Source: Arsenicitalea aurantiaca (GTDB taxonomy: Bacteria > Pseudomonadota > Alphaproteobacteria > Rhizobiales > Devosiaceae). Taken from it: a stretch of DNA of 64,000 bases. The translations under genes and the position numbers were made by a program. Numbering within the stretch: the stretch's first letter is position 1; each line of letters opens with the position of its first letter. Location: the NCBI RefSeq assembly GCF_003994485.1, contig NZ_RZNJ01000002.1, positions 619,255-683,254 on the forward strand, in the 5' to 3' direction. The notes under the pieces were generated by a model. That model had not been told where the DNA came from. It saw only the letters and a program-made list of their open reading frames with translations, and made no database searches. Shown here piece after piece: positions 42,133 to 50,726 of the stretch.

Positions 42133-43467
42133 TCAGCCCTGATCTTCGGCCTTCTTTGACCGCAGACGAGAAAAATAGTCGAGCCGTTTCTTGATTTCCC
42201 GCTCGAACCCGCGCTCCACCGGCGCGTAGAAATCCTGCCGACCGATCGCTTCGGGAAAATATTGCTGCCCCGAGAACCCCTCGGGCGTATCGTGGTCGTA
42301 AACATAGCCCTCGCCATAGCCCTCGGACTTCATCAGTTTCGTGGGCGCGTTGAGGATCACCATTGGGGGTGTGGGCGAGCCCGTCTTCTTGGCAACCGCC
42401 ATCGCGGCCTTGAAGGCCGTGTAGACCGCGTTCGATTTCGGCGCGGAGGCGAGATAGACCACGGCCTGCGCCAGCGCCAGTTCACCCTCGGGGGACCCCA
42501 GCATCTGGTAGGCATCCCGCGCGGCGACGGCCTGCGGCAGCGCCGCAGGATCGGCAAGCCCGATATCCTCGACCGCCATCCGGATGAGGCGACGCGCCAG
42601 GTAGAGCGGATCCTCGCCCGCGTCGATCATGCGCGCAAAATAGTAGAGCGCAGCATCGGGGTCCGATCCCCGGATCGTCTTGTGGAGCGCCGAAATCAGA
42701 TTGTAGTGCCCATCCTGCGCCTTGTCGTAGATCGGTGCCCGCCGCTGCACCACGGTCAGGAGGCCCGCCGGATCCAGCACTTCGTCGGGGCGTGCTGCCG
42801 CCATCACCTCTTCGATCAGCCCGAGCATTGCGCGCCCATCGCCATCGGCGAGCCCGTAAAGCGCTTCCCGCGCCTCCGCAGCGAGTGGCAGGGGACGGCC
42901 GAGCATGGCCTCGGCGCGCCCGGCAAGCGCCTGGAGATCATCGCGTGAAAGCGGCTGGAAACGCAGGACCTGTGCGCGCGAGAGAAGCGCGGCGTTGAGC
43001 TCGAAAGAAGGGTTCTCGGTGGTGGCCCCCACCAGCACGACCGTGCCGTCCTCCATCACCGGGAGGAACCCGTCCTGCTGCGCCCGGTTGAACCGGTGGA
43101 TCTCATCCACGAACAGCAGCGTCCGCTTGCCGGACTGCCGGGTGAAGCGCGCCTTCTCGAAAACCTTCTTGAGATCGGCGACGCCCGAAAAGACCGCCGA
43201 GATCTGCTCGAAGCTGTAGCCGATCTGGCTGGCCAGAAGCCGCGCCACGGTCGTCTTGCCCGTTCCCGGCGGTCCCCAGAGGATGAGCGAACCGAGCCGC
43301 CCCGCCGCGATCATCCTGCGCAGCGTGCCATCGGGCCCAAGCAGATGGGTCTGCCCGATGACATCATCGAGCGCTTCGGGCCGCAGCCGGTCGGCCAGGG
43401 GCCGGCCCGCATCATCGGCCGCGTCCTCGGGATCGGCAGGTGCATCGCTGGAAAATAGGTCGGCCAT
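42133..43467 (-). CDS. rarA: Replication-associated recombination protein RarA (MgsA)
   Basis: A 444-residue clamp-loader-like AAA+ protein that acts at stalled replication forks. Walker A is WGPPGTGKTTVARLLA, Walker B is LLFVDEIHRFNRAQQD, and sensor 1 is VLVGATTENPSFEL. The C-terminal domain includes YYFARMIDAGEDPLYLARRL and QQYFPEAIG. Its start codon shares one base with the stop of the DegP-like protease gene upstream, so expression is coupled. Confidence 0.95.
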   Translation of the reverse strand: MADLFSSDAPADPEDAADDAGRPLADRLRPEALDDVIGQTHLLGPDGTLRRMIAAGRLGSLILWGPPGTGKTTVARLLASQIGYSFEQISAVFSGVADLKKVFEKARFTRQSGKRTLLFVDEIHRFNRAQQDGFLPVMEDGTVVLVGATTENPSFELNAALLSRAQVLRFQPLSRDDLQALAGRAEAMLGRPLPLAAEAREALYGLADGDGRAMLGLIEEVMAAARPDEVLDPAGLLTVVQRRAPIYDKAQDGHYNLISALHKTIRGSDPDAALYYFARMIDAGEDPLYLARRLIRMAVEDIGLADPAALPQAVAARDAYQMLGSPEGELALAQAVVYLASAPKSNAVYTAFKAAMAVAKKTGSPTPPMVILNAPTKLMKSEGYGEGYVYDHDTPEGFSGQQYFPEAIGRQDFYAPVERGFEREIKKRLDYFSRLRSKKAEDQG

Positions 43468-44945
43468 CAGCCGGACACCGTCGAGCGCACGAGCCGGCCA
43501 TTGCGGCGCAGCACGATCTGCCAGCGATCGGGGCGCTGCGAGGCCAGCATGCGGAAGGTTTCGGCATCTGCGGTTTCCACCGCGTTGAGCGCGACGATCA
43601 CGTCGTCCGGCCGCAGACCGAGCGCCGCCGCAGGCGAGCCCGCCACGACATCCAGCACCAGCATGCCGCGCGCGTCATAGGGTAGCCCCTTCTGCTGGGC
43701 GAGCGCCGGGCCCAGCGCCTGCGCCCGAACGCCAGCAAAGCGGGTATTGCCATCGATCTCGGCGATCTCGTCCTCATCGGGTGCCGGTGGCGCCTCGACC
43801 GACAGATTCGCGGCGATCGTCGTGCCGTTGCGCAAAATCCCGATCTCCGCGGTCGATCCCAGTGGCTTGGTCGCGAGCCGAAAGTTGAGCGCACTCGGAT
43901 CGTCGATGCTGATGCCGTCGATCGACAGGACGACGTCCCCGGCCCGGAGCCCCGCGCGCTCGGCCGGTCCTTCCGGCGCCACCGCAGTCACGATCGCCCC
44001 ATAGGCGGCGCCCATCCCGATGCTGTTCGCGATGTCGGCGTTGACTGCCTGCGTCATCGCACCGAGCCACGGGCGCACTATGCCGCCGCCGGCCATCGCC
44101 GCATCGGCGACCACCTGCGCCATTGATGAGGGTATGGCAAAGCCGATGCCGACCGATCCGCCGCTGGAGGAATAGATGGCAGTGTTGATCCCCACGACGC
44201 GCCCCTCGAGATCGACGAGCGCGCCGCCCGAATTCCCCGGATTGATGGCCGCATCGGTCTGGATGAAGAATTCATAGTCGCTGGCTTCGACGCCCGTGCG
44301 AGCGAGTGCCGAGACGATTCCGCTCGTCACCGTCTGCCCCACCCCGAAGGGATTGCCGATGGCGAGAACGAGGTCGCCCACTTCGAGCGCATCGGAATTG
44401 GCGAAGTCGAGCGCGGGCAGCTGCTCATCGCCCAGCTCTCGCACCTGCAACACCGCAAGATCGGTCTGGGGATCATCGAGCACGAGGTCGACGTGAAGCT
44501 CCCGCCGGTCCGACAGCGCGATCCGGATATCGGTCGCGCCGCTCACCACATGGCTGTTGGTGAGGATGAGCCCGCTCGGGTCGACGATGACGCCGGAACC
44601 GAGCGACCGCGACTCGCGGGGGCGGCTCTCGGAAAATGGTGACCGCCCGCCGAAGAAGCGCTGAAAGAAGGGATCATTCTCAAACGGCGAGCGGGCCCGC
44701 TGCTGGATGCGGGTCGCATAAACGTTCACCACCGCGGGCGCCACCATCCGGACGACAGGGGCAAAGCTCAGCTGCATCTCCCCTTCCGACCGCGGCACCA
44801 CGCGCTCTACAGGGGCCGGCACCGACACCTGGGCCTGCGGCGCGGGAGGTGGAGCGGCGTCCTGCTGCGCCGATATTGCCGCGATACCGCCGAGCACGAC
44901 GACCAGTACGCCACCGGCGATCAGGACGGGAAGTCGGATGGACAT
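43467..44945 (-). CDS. DegP/DegQ-like periplasmic serine protease
   Basis: A 492-residue HtrA-family protease. A hydrophobic segment (residues 5-25) serves as signal anchor or signal peptide. The trypsin-like domain has NSHVV (His), TDLAVL (Asp) and GNSGGALVD (Ser). Two PDZ domains follow (about 280-370 and 390-485). HtrA proteins degrade misfolded envelope proteins. It lies upstream of rarA with a one-base overlap, and is divergent from the ornithine decarboxylase gene. Confidence 0.94.
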   Translation of the reverse strand: MSIRLPVLIAGGVLVVVLGGIAAISAQQDAAPPPAPQAQVSVPAPVERVVPRSEGEMQLSFAPVVRMVAPAVVNVYATRIQQRARSPFENDPFFQRFFGGRSPFSESRPRESRSLGSGVIVDPSGLILTNSHVVSGATDIRIALSDRRELHVDLVLDDPQTDLAVLQVRELGDEQLPALDFANSDALEVGDLVLAIGNPFGVGQTVTSGIVSALARTGVEASDYEFFIQTDAAINPGNSGGALVDLEGRVVGINTAIYSSSGGSVGIGFAIPSSMAQVVADAAMAGGGIVRPWLGAMTQAVNADIANSIGMGAAYGAIVTAVAPEGPAERAGLRAGDVVLSIDGISIDDPSALNFRLATKPLGSTAEIGILRNGTTIAANLSVEAPPAPDEDEIAEIDGNTRFAGVRAQALGPALAQQKGLPYDARGMLVLDVVAGSPAAALGLRPDDVIVALNAVETADAETFRMLASQRPDRWQIVLRRNGRLVRSTVSG

Positions 44946-45133
44946 GGCAAGGCTCCGGTTGCTTGGGGCAGCACCGCGGGGCCGCCCCGGCCAATTGTCG
45001 TTTCCGCCGCGAATCTGTCGCCATTAAGGTGTCGCGGGAAGCCGCTTGGATACGCCGCGGATTGTGCATTGCCCAGAGGGGCAATGCTTCCTATATGCAG
45101 CCAACTCCACTCCTTTTGAAGGGCAGGTCCCCA
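44946..45133 (+). promoter_or_regulatory. Structured leader of ornithine decarboxylase (possible speF-type motif)
   Basis: These 188 bases lie between the divergent protease and decarboxylase genes. The clearest structure is GCATTGCC (45066-45073)/GGCAATGC (45080-45087), an 8-base perfect stem with a 6-base loop. Another is CGCGG (45033-45037)/CCGCG (45055-45059). In alphaproteobacteria a cis-regulatory RNA called speF is known upstream of ornithine decarboxylase genes. I cannot check the consensus here, so the assignment is by position and structure only. Confidence 0.4.
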
Positions 45134-46312
45134 ATGACGTCCGAGCCGGCCACCACCTATCCCAGCACCCTGGCGCTGATCGCGGCCGAGGCTCCGGATT
45201 ATCCCAGCTTCCTGTTTTCCGAGCGCGAGCTGATCAAGGCGCGCAAGGTCTTCAAGAAGGGCTTTGACGGCCTCCTGACCTATGCGGTCAAGGCCAACCC
45301 CTCCCCACACATCATCGAGGTGCTGCACCGCGAGGGGATGAAGGCGTTCGACGTCGCCTCGAACAGCGAGATGGCGCTCATCCAGAAGCATGCGCCCGGC
45401 GCAGCCATGCACTACAACAACCCGATCAAGAGCCGCCGCGAGATCGAGCGGGCTTATGAAGAGTTCGGCGTCCGCTCCTTCACCATCGACCATATCGCGC
45501 AGCTCGATCAGCTCGCCGCGATCATCTCGCCGAGCCGCGATGTCGAGGTCACCACGCGCTTCAAAGCCGGCAAGGCGCTGAAATCCTATGATTTCGGCAC
45601 CAAGTTCGGCGTTCTCGAAGCCGGCGCAGTCGAGATCGCGGCCATGGTGGAACAGATGGGCTATTCGCCCAGCCTCTGCTTCCACGTTGGCTCGCAGTGC
45701 GAGGATTCCTACGCCTACGAGCGCCACATCGCGGCGGCAGCGCGTATCGCCACCGAAGCGGGCATCGAGCTCAAGCGCCTCAATATCGGCGGCGGTTTCC
45801 CCGCTCCCTACCCGACGAGCTCGGCGCCCCCGATGGATGTCTATTTCGACACTATCCGACAGGCGGTCGAAGACAACTTCGCCGGATCCGCTCCTGAACT
45901 CATCATCGAGCCGGGCCGCGCGCTCGTCACGCCCTCGACCTCGCTGCTCCTGCGCGTCAAGCATCAGCGCGGCGGTCTCTCGGTCTATCTCAACGACGGG
46001 GCGTATGGTGCGTTGATGGAAGTGAAGTTCATGGACTTTACCCCGCCCGTCCGCGTCTGGCGCGGTGCGCGGCTCCACGACAATGACGGCCAGTCCAGTG
46101 GCTTCACCATCTTCGGCCCGACCTGCGACAGCTATGACGTCCTGCCCCAGACGTTCGAGCTTCCCGCGGACATCGACGAGGACGATTGGATCGAGTTCGG
46201 CCTGATGGGCGCCTATACCCAGGCGTCCCTCACCCCGTTCAACGGCTTCGATCGGCGCGAGCAGTACTGGGTCGACGACATCTACACCGGCCGCGACCAG
46301 CGGCCGGAGTAA
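45134..46312 (+). CDS. Ornithine/lysine decarboxylase, PLP fold type III
   Basis: A 392-residue group IV decarboxylase (alanine-racemase fold) that converts ornithine to putrescine, and perhaps lysine to cadaverine. PLP-binding Lys53 is in TYAVKANP. Others are HVGSQ (184-188), GGGFPAP (219-225), EPGRALV (259-265) and the active-site Cys331-Asp332 in GPTCDSYD. The start is ATG 45134. The same frame stays open upstream, but those codons are leader sequence and lack family homology. It is monocistronic. Confidence 0.95.
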   Translation: MTSEPATTYPSTLALIAAEAPDYPSFLFSERELIKARKVFKKGFDGLLTYAVKANPSPHIIEVLHREGMKAFDVASNSEMALIQKHAPGAAMHYNNPIKSRREIERAYEEFGVRSFTIDHIAQLDQLAAIISPSRDVEVTTRFKAGKALKSYDFGTKFGVLEAGAVEIAAMVEQMGYSPSLCFHVGSQCEDSYAYERHIAAAARIATEAGIELKRLNIGGGFPAPYPTSSAPPMDVYFDTIRQAVEDNFAGSAPELIIEPGRALVTPSTSLLLRVKHQRGGLSVYLNDGAYGALMEVKFMDFTPPVRVWRGARLHDNDGQSSGFTIFGPTCDSYDVLPQTFELPADIDEDDWIEFGLMGAYTQASLTPFNGFDRREQYWVDDIYTGRDQRPE

Positions 46313-46345
46313 CCACGACCTTCGGGGGGCGGCGTTGCCGCCTCC

Positions 46346-47404
46346 CTATGCTGCCGCTTTCTTGCCCTGCGGCGCCTTCAGCAGCCCGAGCCGGATCGCG
46401 CTTTCGGCGGCCCCCAGCACCGCGTCCTCTGCACTCCTGAACGGGCGCCCCAGCAGCGCTTCGCCCTTCGCCCCGTCGAAGTGCTTCTCATTGCCGATGT
46501 CGTTGATGATCTGGCGCACCGGACCGCCCATATAGGCGAGCGCCCGCATGATCCAGTCCGGCACGATCTTCTGGGTGATCGTTCGATCTGGGTAAGCGGC
46601 GCGCAGGATGTCCGCAATCTCGCGAAACCACAGATAGCGCCCGGTGGCGAGGTATCGCTCCCCGGCCGCCTCGGGCCTTTCGAGAGCCGCGACGTGAAGA
46701 TCGGCGACGTCCCGCACATCGCTCACCGAGAACCCGATATTGGGCATGGCCGGCGTCGTCCCATCGAGCAGGCCCGTCACGGCGCCTAGCGAGATCGACG
46801 CATCTGCATCGAGCGCGGGTCCGAGGATCATCCCCGGATGGATCGTCGTCAGCGCCATGCCGTGCTCTCGCGCAAAGGCCCAGGCAGCCTGCTCGGCCCG
46901 CGTCTTGCCGATGCAATAGGCCCAGGTCCAGCGCATCCCTGCAAGATTGGTGAAATCCTCCTCGGTATAGGTTCGGCGACCCGATACCTGACCGTGCCCA
47001 TAGCCGACCGTCGCGATCGAAGAGGTGATGATCACGCGGTTGACGCCCGCCTCATGAGCAAAACGCATGACCCGCGCCGTACCCTCCATCGCGGGTCGCA
47101 CGACGATCTGGGGATCCTTCGGCTCATCGCCCCTGATGACCGTTGCCACGTGCATGACGGACGAGACGCCGGACATGGCTTCTGCCCAACCGGCGTCATC
47201 GAGAAGGTCGAGCACCACGAAATCGAGCCGGTCGACTGCTTCTGCGCCAACCTCCTGCCGGACCGCCGCGCGGACCATCTCCGCCTTGCCGGCATCGCGC
47301 ACCGAGCCACGAACGGCATACCCTGCCCTCAGCAGGGAAATCACGGTCCACTTGCCGACGAACCCGGTTGCGCCGGTGACCAGCACCAAGCCTTTGCCAT
47401 CCAT
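46346..47404 (-). CDS. Extended SDR, dihydroflavonol-4-reductase-like NAD(P)-dependent oxidoreductase
   Basis: A 352-residue protein with the nucleotide motif TGATGFVG (about 10-17), VMHVATVIRG, SSIATVGYG and catalytic YCIGK. Such enzymes reduce aldehydes or ketones, and the substrate is unknown. The ATG at 47404 follows GGAGGAG. It is convergent with ornithine decarboxylase, and a GC-rich near-palindrome lies in the 33-base gap (46325-46346). The rplQ terminator separates it from the ribosomal operon. Confidence 0.88.
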   Translation of the reverse strand: MDGKGLVLVTGATGFVGKWTVISLLRAGYAVRGSVRDAGKAEMVRAAVRQEVGAEAVDRLDFVVLDLLDDAGWAEAMSGVSSVMHVATVIRGDEPKDPQIVVRPAMEGTARVMRFAHEAGVNRVIITSSIATVGYGHGQVSGRRTYTEEDFTNLAGMRWTWAYCIGKTRAEQAAWAFAREHGMALTTIHPGMILGPALDADASISLGAVTGLLDGTTPAMPNIGFSVSDVRDVADLHVAALERPEAAGERYLATGRYLWFREIADILRAAYPDRTITQKIVPDWIMRALAYMGGPVRQIINDIGNEKHFDGAKGEALLGRPFRSAEDAVLGAAESAIRLGLLKAPQGKKAAA

Positions 47405-47460
47405 AGCCCACGCTCCTCCACCCGGCTGACCCACCCAGTCAAGCATTTCGGAGCCCAAAC

Positions 47461-47496
47461 GAAAAGGGCGGCGCCGACCTGCGTCGGCACCGCCCT
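47461..47496 (-). terminator. Rho-independent terminator of the rplQ transcript
   Basis: On the - strand, a 13-base stem GGGCGGTGCCGAC/GTCGGCGCCGCCC with one G:U pair and a 4-base loop is followed by TTTTC. It lies 21 bases after the rplQ stop and closes the translation cluster. Confidence 0.93.
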
Positions 47497-47516
47497 CGAA
47501 GTTCGAAAGCCCTCAA

Positions 47517-47951
47517 TCAGGCTGCGACGGACTCGTCTTCGTCGCGGTTCGCCTGGTCCTGGGTCGGGCCGCTGTCGAGACCCTTGGCATTGACGTCGCG
47601 ATCGACGAACTCGATCACTGCGACCGGTGCATTGTCGCCATAGCGGAAGCCGGCCTTCAGGATGCGGATATAGCCGCCCTGACGGTCCTGATAGCGCGGG
47701 CCGAGCACGTCGAAGAGCTTCTTGACCTGCGTCTCGTCGCGCATCTGGGCGATGGCCTGACGGCGCGCATGGAGATCACCGCGCTTGCCCAGCGTGATGA
47801 GCTTCTCCACGATCGGACGAAGCTCCTTGGCCTTGGGCAGGGTGGTGACGATCTGCTCGTGCTTGATCAGCGCGGCGGACATGTTGGCGAACATGGCCTT
47901 GCGATGGGCCGAAGTCCGGTTGAGCTTACGGTTCGCGTTACCGTGGCGCAT
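47517..47951 (-). CDS. rplQ: 50S ribosomal protein L17
   Basis: A 144-residue bL17 starting [21 protein letters not shown]. The core domain is followed by an acidic C-terminal extension (DEDESVAA) longer than the E. coli protein (127 residues). It is the last gene of the alpha operon, 34 bases after rpoA, and ends at a strong terminator. Confidence 0.97.
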   Translation of the reverse strand: MRHGNANRKLNRTSAHRKAMFANMSAALIKHEQIVTTLPKAKELRPIVEKLITLGKRGDLHARRQAIAQMRDETQVKKLFDVLGPRYQDRQGGYIRILKAGFRYGDNAPVAVIEFVDRDVNAKGLDSGPTQDQANRDEDESVAA

Positions 47952-47985
47952 TGTTCTGTCTCCTGAAACTCAATACCGCGCGCGA

Positions 47986-49005
47986 TCAATAATGATCTTC
48001 GTAGCGCTTGGCGAGGTCGTCAATGTTTTCGGGCGGCCAATTGGCGACATCCATACCCAGATGCAGCCCCATCTGGGCGAGCACTTCCTTGATCTCGTTG
48101 AGCGACTTGCGCCCGAAATTGGGAGTGCGAAGCATCTCGGCTTCGGTCTTCTGGATGAGGTCGCCGATATAGACGATGTTGTCGTTCTTGAGGCAGTTCG
48201 CCGAGCGCACGGAGAGCTCGAGTTCGTCCACCTTCTTGAGCAGCGCCGGGTTGAAGGCCAGCTCGGGAACGGCGTCCTGCGCCTTCTCCTTGCTGGGCTC
48301 CTCGAAGTTCACGAACACCGTCAGCTGATCCTGCAGGATGCGCGCGGCGAAAGCCACCGCGTCATCCGGCGAGATTGCGCCATTGGTCTCGATCTGCAGC
48401 GTGAGCTTGTCGTAGTCCAGCACCTGGCCCTCGCGGGTCGGGTCGACCTTGTAAGACACGCGCCGCACCGGCGAGAACAGCGCATCGACCGGGATGTAGC
48501 CGATCGGCGCATCGTCGGGACGGTTCCGGTCAGCCGGAACATAGCCCTTGCCCGTGTTGACGGTGAACTCGATGTTGATCTCGGCCCCGTCGTCGAGATG
48601 GCAGATGACGAGATCGGGGTTGAGGATCTCGATGTCGCCGGTCACGCGAATGTCGCCCGCGGTAACCGCACCAGGACCCTGCTTGGACAGCGTCAGGCGC
48701 TTCGGGCCCTCGGCCTGCATTTTGACCGCGATCTCCTTGACGTTCAGAACGAGGTCGGTAATGTCCTCGCGAACGCCGGGGACCGACGAGAATTCGTGCA
48801 GAACGCCCTCGATCTGCACCGCAGTGACGGCAGCGCCCTGGAGCGAAGAGAGCAATACGCGGCGCAGCGCATTGCCAAGCGTGAGACCATAGCCACGCTC
48901 AAGCGGCTCGGCGACGACCGAGGCGAGGCGTGCGTTGTCGCTGCCCGAAACGATGTCCAGCTTGGTCGGCTTGATAAGTTCCTGCCAGTTCCTCTGGATG
49001 GTCAC
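47986..49005 (-). CDS. rpoA: RNA polymerase alpha subunit
   Basis: A 339-residue alpha subunit. The N-terminal domain (about 1-240) includes [14 protein letters not shown], which dimerises and binds beta. The C-terminal domain (about 260-330, [20 protein letters not shown] and [12 protein letters not shown]) contacts UP elements and activators. It lies between rpsK and rplQ. The 88-base gap upstream holds a perfect stem-loop. Confidence 0.98.
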   Translation of the reverse strand: MTIQRNWQELIKPTKLDIVSGSDNARLASVVAEPLERGYGLTLGNALRRVLLSSLQGAAVTAVQIEGVLHEFSSVPGVREDITDLVLNVKEIAVKMQAEGPKRLTLSKQGPGAVTAGDIRVTGDIEILNPDLVICHLDDGAEINIEFTVNTGKGYVPADRNRPDDAPIGYIPVDALFSPVRRVSYKVDPTREGQVLDYDKLTLQIETNGAISPDDAVAFAARILQDQLTVFVNFEEPSKEKAQDAVPELAFNPALLKKVDELELSVRSANCLKNDNIVYIGDLIQKTEAEMLRTPNFGRKSLNEIKEVLAQMGLHLGMDVANWPPENIDDLAKRYEDHY

Positions 49006-49061
49006 GGTAACGTCCTTTCAATTTCGCGGCCCGTCGGCCGCTCAGCCGCAAACACAATGTC

Positions 49062-49084
49062 GCTCCCCACTCGGCGTGGGGAGC
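49062..49084 (-). other. Stem-loop between rpsK and rpoA
   Basis: GCTCCCCAC and GTGGGGAGC form a perfect 9-base stem with a 5-base loop. No U-tract follows on the - strand, so it is more likely a stability or processing element than a terminator. Confidence 0.6.
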
Positions 49085-49093
49085 CCGTCCTGA

Positions 49094-49486
49094 TCAGACG
49101 CGACGACGCTTGCGCGGCCGGCACCCGTTATGGGGGATCGAGGTGACATCGCGGATGCTGGTGACGTTGAACCCGGCCGCCTGCAGCGCACGCAGCGCAG
49201 ACTCACGACCCGAACCGGGGCCGCGCACCTCGACCTCGAGGGTCTTCATGCCGTGTTCCTGGGCCTTCTTGGCCGCATCTTCGGCAGCGACCTGCGCCGC
49301 ATAAGGGGTCGACTTGCGCGAGCCCTTGAAACCCATCACGCCCGAAGACGACCAGGAAATCGTGTTCCCCTGAACGTCGGTGATGGTCACCATGGTGTTG
49401 TTGAAGGAGGCGTTCACATGAGCAACGCCATTGGTGATGTTCTTGCGCTCGCGACGACGAACGCGTGCCGTATCAGTCTTTGCCAT
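49094..49486 (-). CDS. rpsK: 30S ribosomal protein S11
   Basis: A 130-residue uS11. The conserved block [22 protein letters not shown] appears here as [12 protein letters not shown]. The C-terminus [21 protein letters not shown] is characteristic. It lies in the alpha operon between rpsM and rpoA, and a hairpin fills part of the gap to rpsM. Confidence 0.98.
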   Translation of the reverse strand: MAKTDTARVRRRERKNITNGVAHVNASFNNTMVTITDVQGNTISWSSSGVMGFKGSRKSTPYAAQVAAEDAAKKAQEHGMKTLEVEVRGPGSGRESALRALQAAGFNVTSIRDVTSIPHNGCRPRKRRRV

Positions 49487-49510
49487 TTACTTCCCTTTGT
49501 CGATATCGTC

Positions 49511-49539
49511 GCTGCCGGCAGCCTCTATGCCCCGGCAGC
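49511..49539 (-). other. Stem-loop between rpsM and rpsK
   Basis: Arms GCTGCCGG (49511-49518) and CCGGCAGC (49532-49539) form a perfect 8-base stem around a 13-base loop. No U-tract is present. Confidence 0.5.
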
Positions 49540-49563
49540 TCCACCGAGGATCCGCGAGGATCC

Positions 49564-49932
49564 TTATTTCTTCTTGCCGGCGATCGGCTTGGCCGGACCC
49601 TTGCGGGTGCGCGCATTGGTATGCGTGCGCTGGCCACGAACCGGCAGGCCGCGACGATGGCGCAGCCCACGATAATTGCCGAGATCCATAAGACGCTTGA
49701 TGTTCATCGCGACATTGCGACGAAGATCGCCTTCCACGACGTAGTCGCGGTCGATCGTCTCACGGATCTGGATGACTTCGGCGTCGGTCAGTTCATTGAC
49801 ACGACGCTCGGCGGGGATCCCCACCTTCTCGCAGATATCGACGGCAAACTTGTCGCCGATCCCGTGAATGTACTGAAGCGCGATGACTACGCGCTTGTTC
49901 GTCGGGATATTGACGCCAGCAATACGGGCCAC
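49564..49932 (-). CDS. rpsM: 30S ribosomal protein S13
   Basis: A 122-residue uS13 starting [20 protein letters not shown], with the helix-two-turn-helix motif [14 protein letters not shown]. The basic tail [21 protein letters not shown] contacts tRNA and 16S rRNA. It begins the alpha operon here, and a probable promoter lies in the 221-base gap after adk. Confidence 0.98.
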   Translation of the reverse strand: MARIAGVNIPTNKRVVIALQYIHGIGDKFAVDICEKVGIPAERRVNELTDAEVIQIRETIDRDYVVEGDLRRNVAMNIKRLMDLGNYRGLRHRRGLPVRGQRTHTNARTRKGPAKPIAGKKK

Positions 49933-50055
49933 GTCCGCTCTCCTTCAATCGGCACCGCCTTGGCGCGCCGTTCAACAACAATAAGGGACCGGACTCCGAC
50001 CCCCACTCAATCGGGGAACCGAATCCAGCCCAATAATCCATGAGACTGGCGCGGT

Positions 50056-50083
50056 TCTTAAGGGGTCGGCGATCCGGAGTCAA
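50056..50083 (-). promoter_or_regulatory. Candidate internal promoter before rpsM
   Basis: On the - strand, TTGACT (50078-50083) and TTAAGA (50056-50061) are separated by 16 bases, giving a start near 50049 and a leader of about 115 bases. The 221-base adk-rpsM gap is the largest in the cluster, consistent with a separate alpha-operon promoter. The leader contains short GC-rich palindromes that may be a regulatory site. Confidence 0.45.
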
Positions 50084-50153
50084 CTGCCCCCGCCAAATCC
50101 CCCGGGGTGGAGCAACGCCCCTCCCCGTCTTCATCCTGTTTGGGCTGACGCTG

Positions 50154-50726
50154 TTACTTTTGCCCGATCGCCGCAGAGATGTCGGCGGTGACTTCGCCGA
50201 CCGGCTTCATGCCGTCGACCGTCCGCAACAGACCGCGCTCGCGATAATAGTCCACGAGCGGAGCAGTCTGCTGGTTGTAGACGTCGAGCCGCTTGCGCAG
50301 CACGTCTTCATTGTCGTCCCCCCGCGCCACGCCGCTCTCGCGAGCGCGGTTCGCGATCCGCTTGACCAGTTCGTCCGGCTCCGCAGTGATCTGGACGACG
50401 GCATCGAGCGCCATGTCCTTTTCCTCAAGCATCTGCCCGAGGGCGTCCGCCTGCACGATGGTGCGCGGGAAGCCGTCGAGCACGAAGCCCCTGCGGCAGT
50501 CCTCGGCATCGAGCCGCTCGGACACGATGCCGTTCACCACATCGTCCGAGACGAGGCCCCCAGCATCCATGATCGACTTCGCTTCGAGCCCCATCGGGGT
50601 CTTGGCCGCAATTGCGGCGCGCAGGATGTCGCCGGTGGACAGGTGTGGAATGGAGAAGGTCTCGACCAGTTTATTGGCCTGCGTCCCCTTGCCCGCCCCC
50701 GGGGGGCCCAGGAGAATCAGTCTCAT
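50154..50726 (-). CDS. adk: Adenylate kinase
   Basis: A 190-residue kinase that interconverts ATP + AMP and 2 ADP. The P-loop is GPPGAGKGTQA, followed by LSTGDILRA, DGFPRT and the conserved NRARESGVARGDDN region. It is the short form without the extended LID of E. coli Adk (214 residues) and has no zinc site. Its start overlaps the secY stop by 4 bases. Confidence 0.97.
   Translation of the reverse strand: MRLILLGPPGAGKGTQANKLVETFSIPHLSTGDILRAAIAAKTPMGLEAKSIMDAGGLVSDDVVNGIVSERLDAEDCRRGFVLDGFPRTIVQADALGQMLEEKDMALDAVVQITAEPDELVKRIANRARESGVARGDDNEDVLRKRLDVYNQQTAPLVDYYRERGLLRTVDGMKPVGEVTADISAAIGQK

Noticed and set aside
44636-45133. Longer N-terminus for ornithine decarboxylase
   Set aside because: The in-frame upstream codons are Arg/Pro-rich and overlap the protease gene. 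The family start matches the ATG at 45134.
46325-46346. Terminator between ornithine decarboxylase and the SDR gene
   Set aside because: The GC-rich near-palindrome has a mismatch and no U-tract on either strand, so it was not called.
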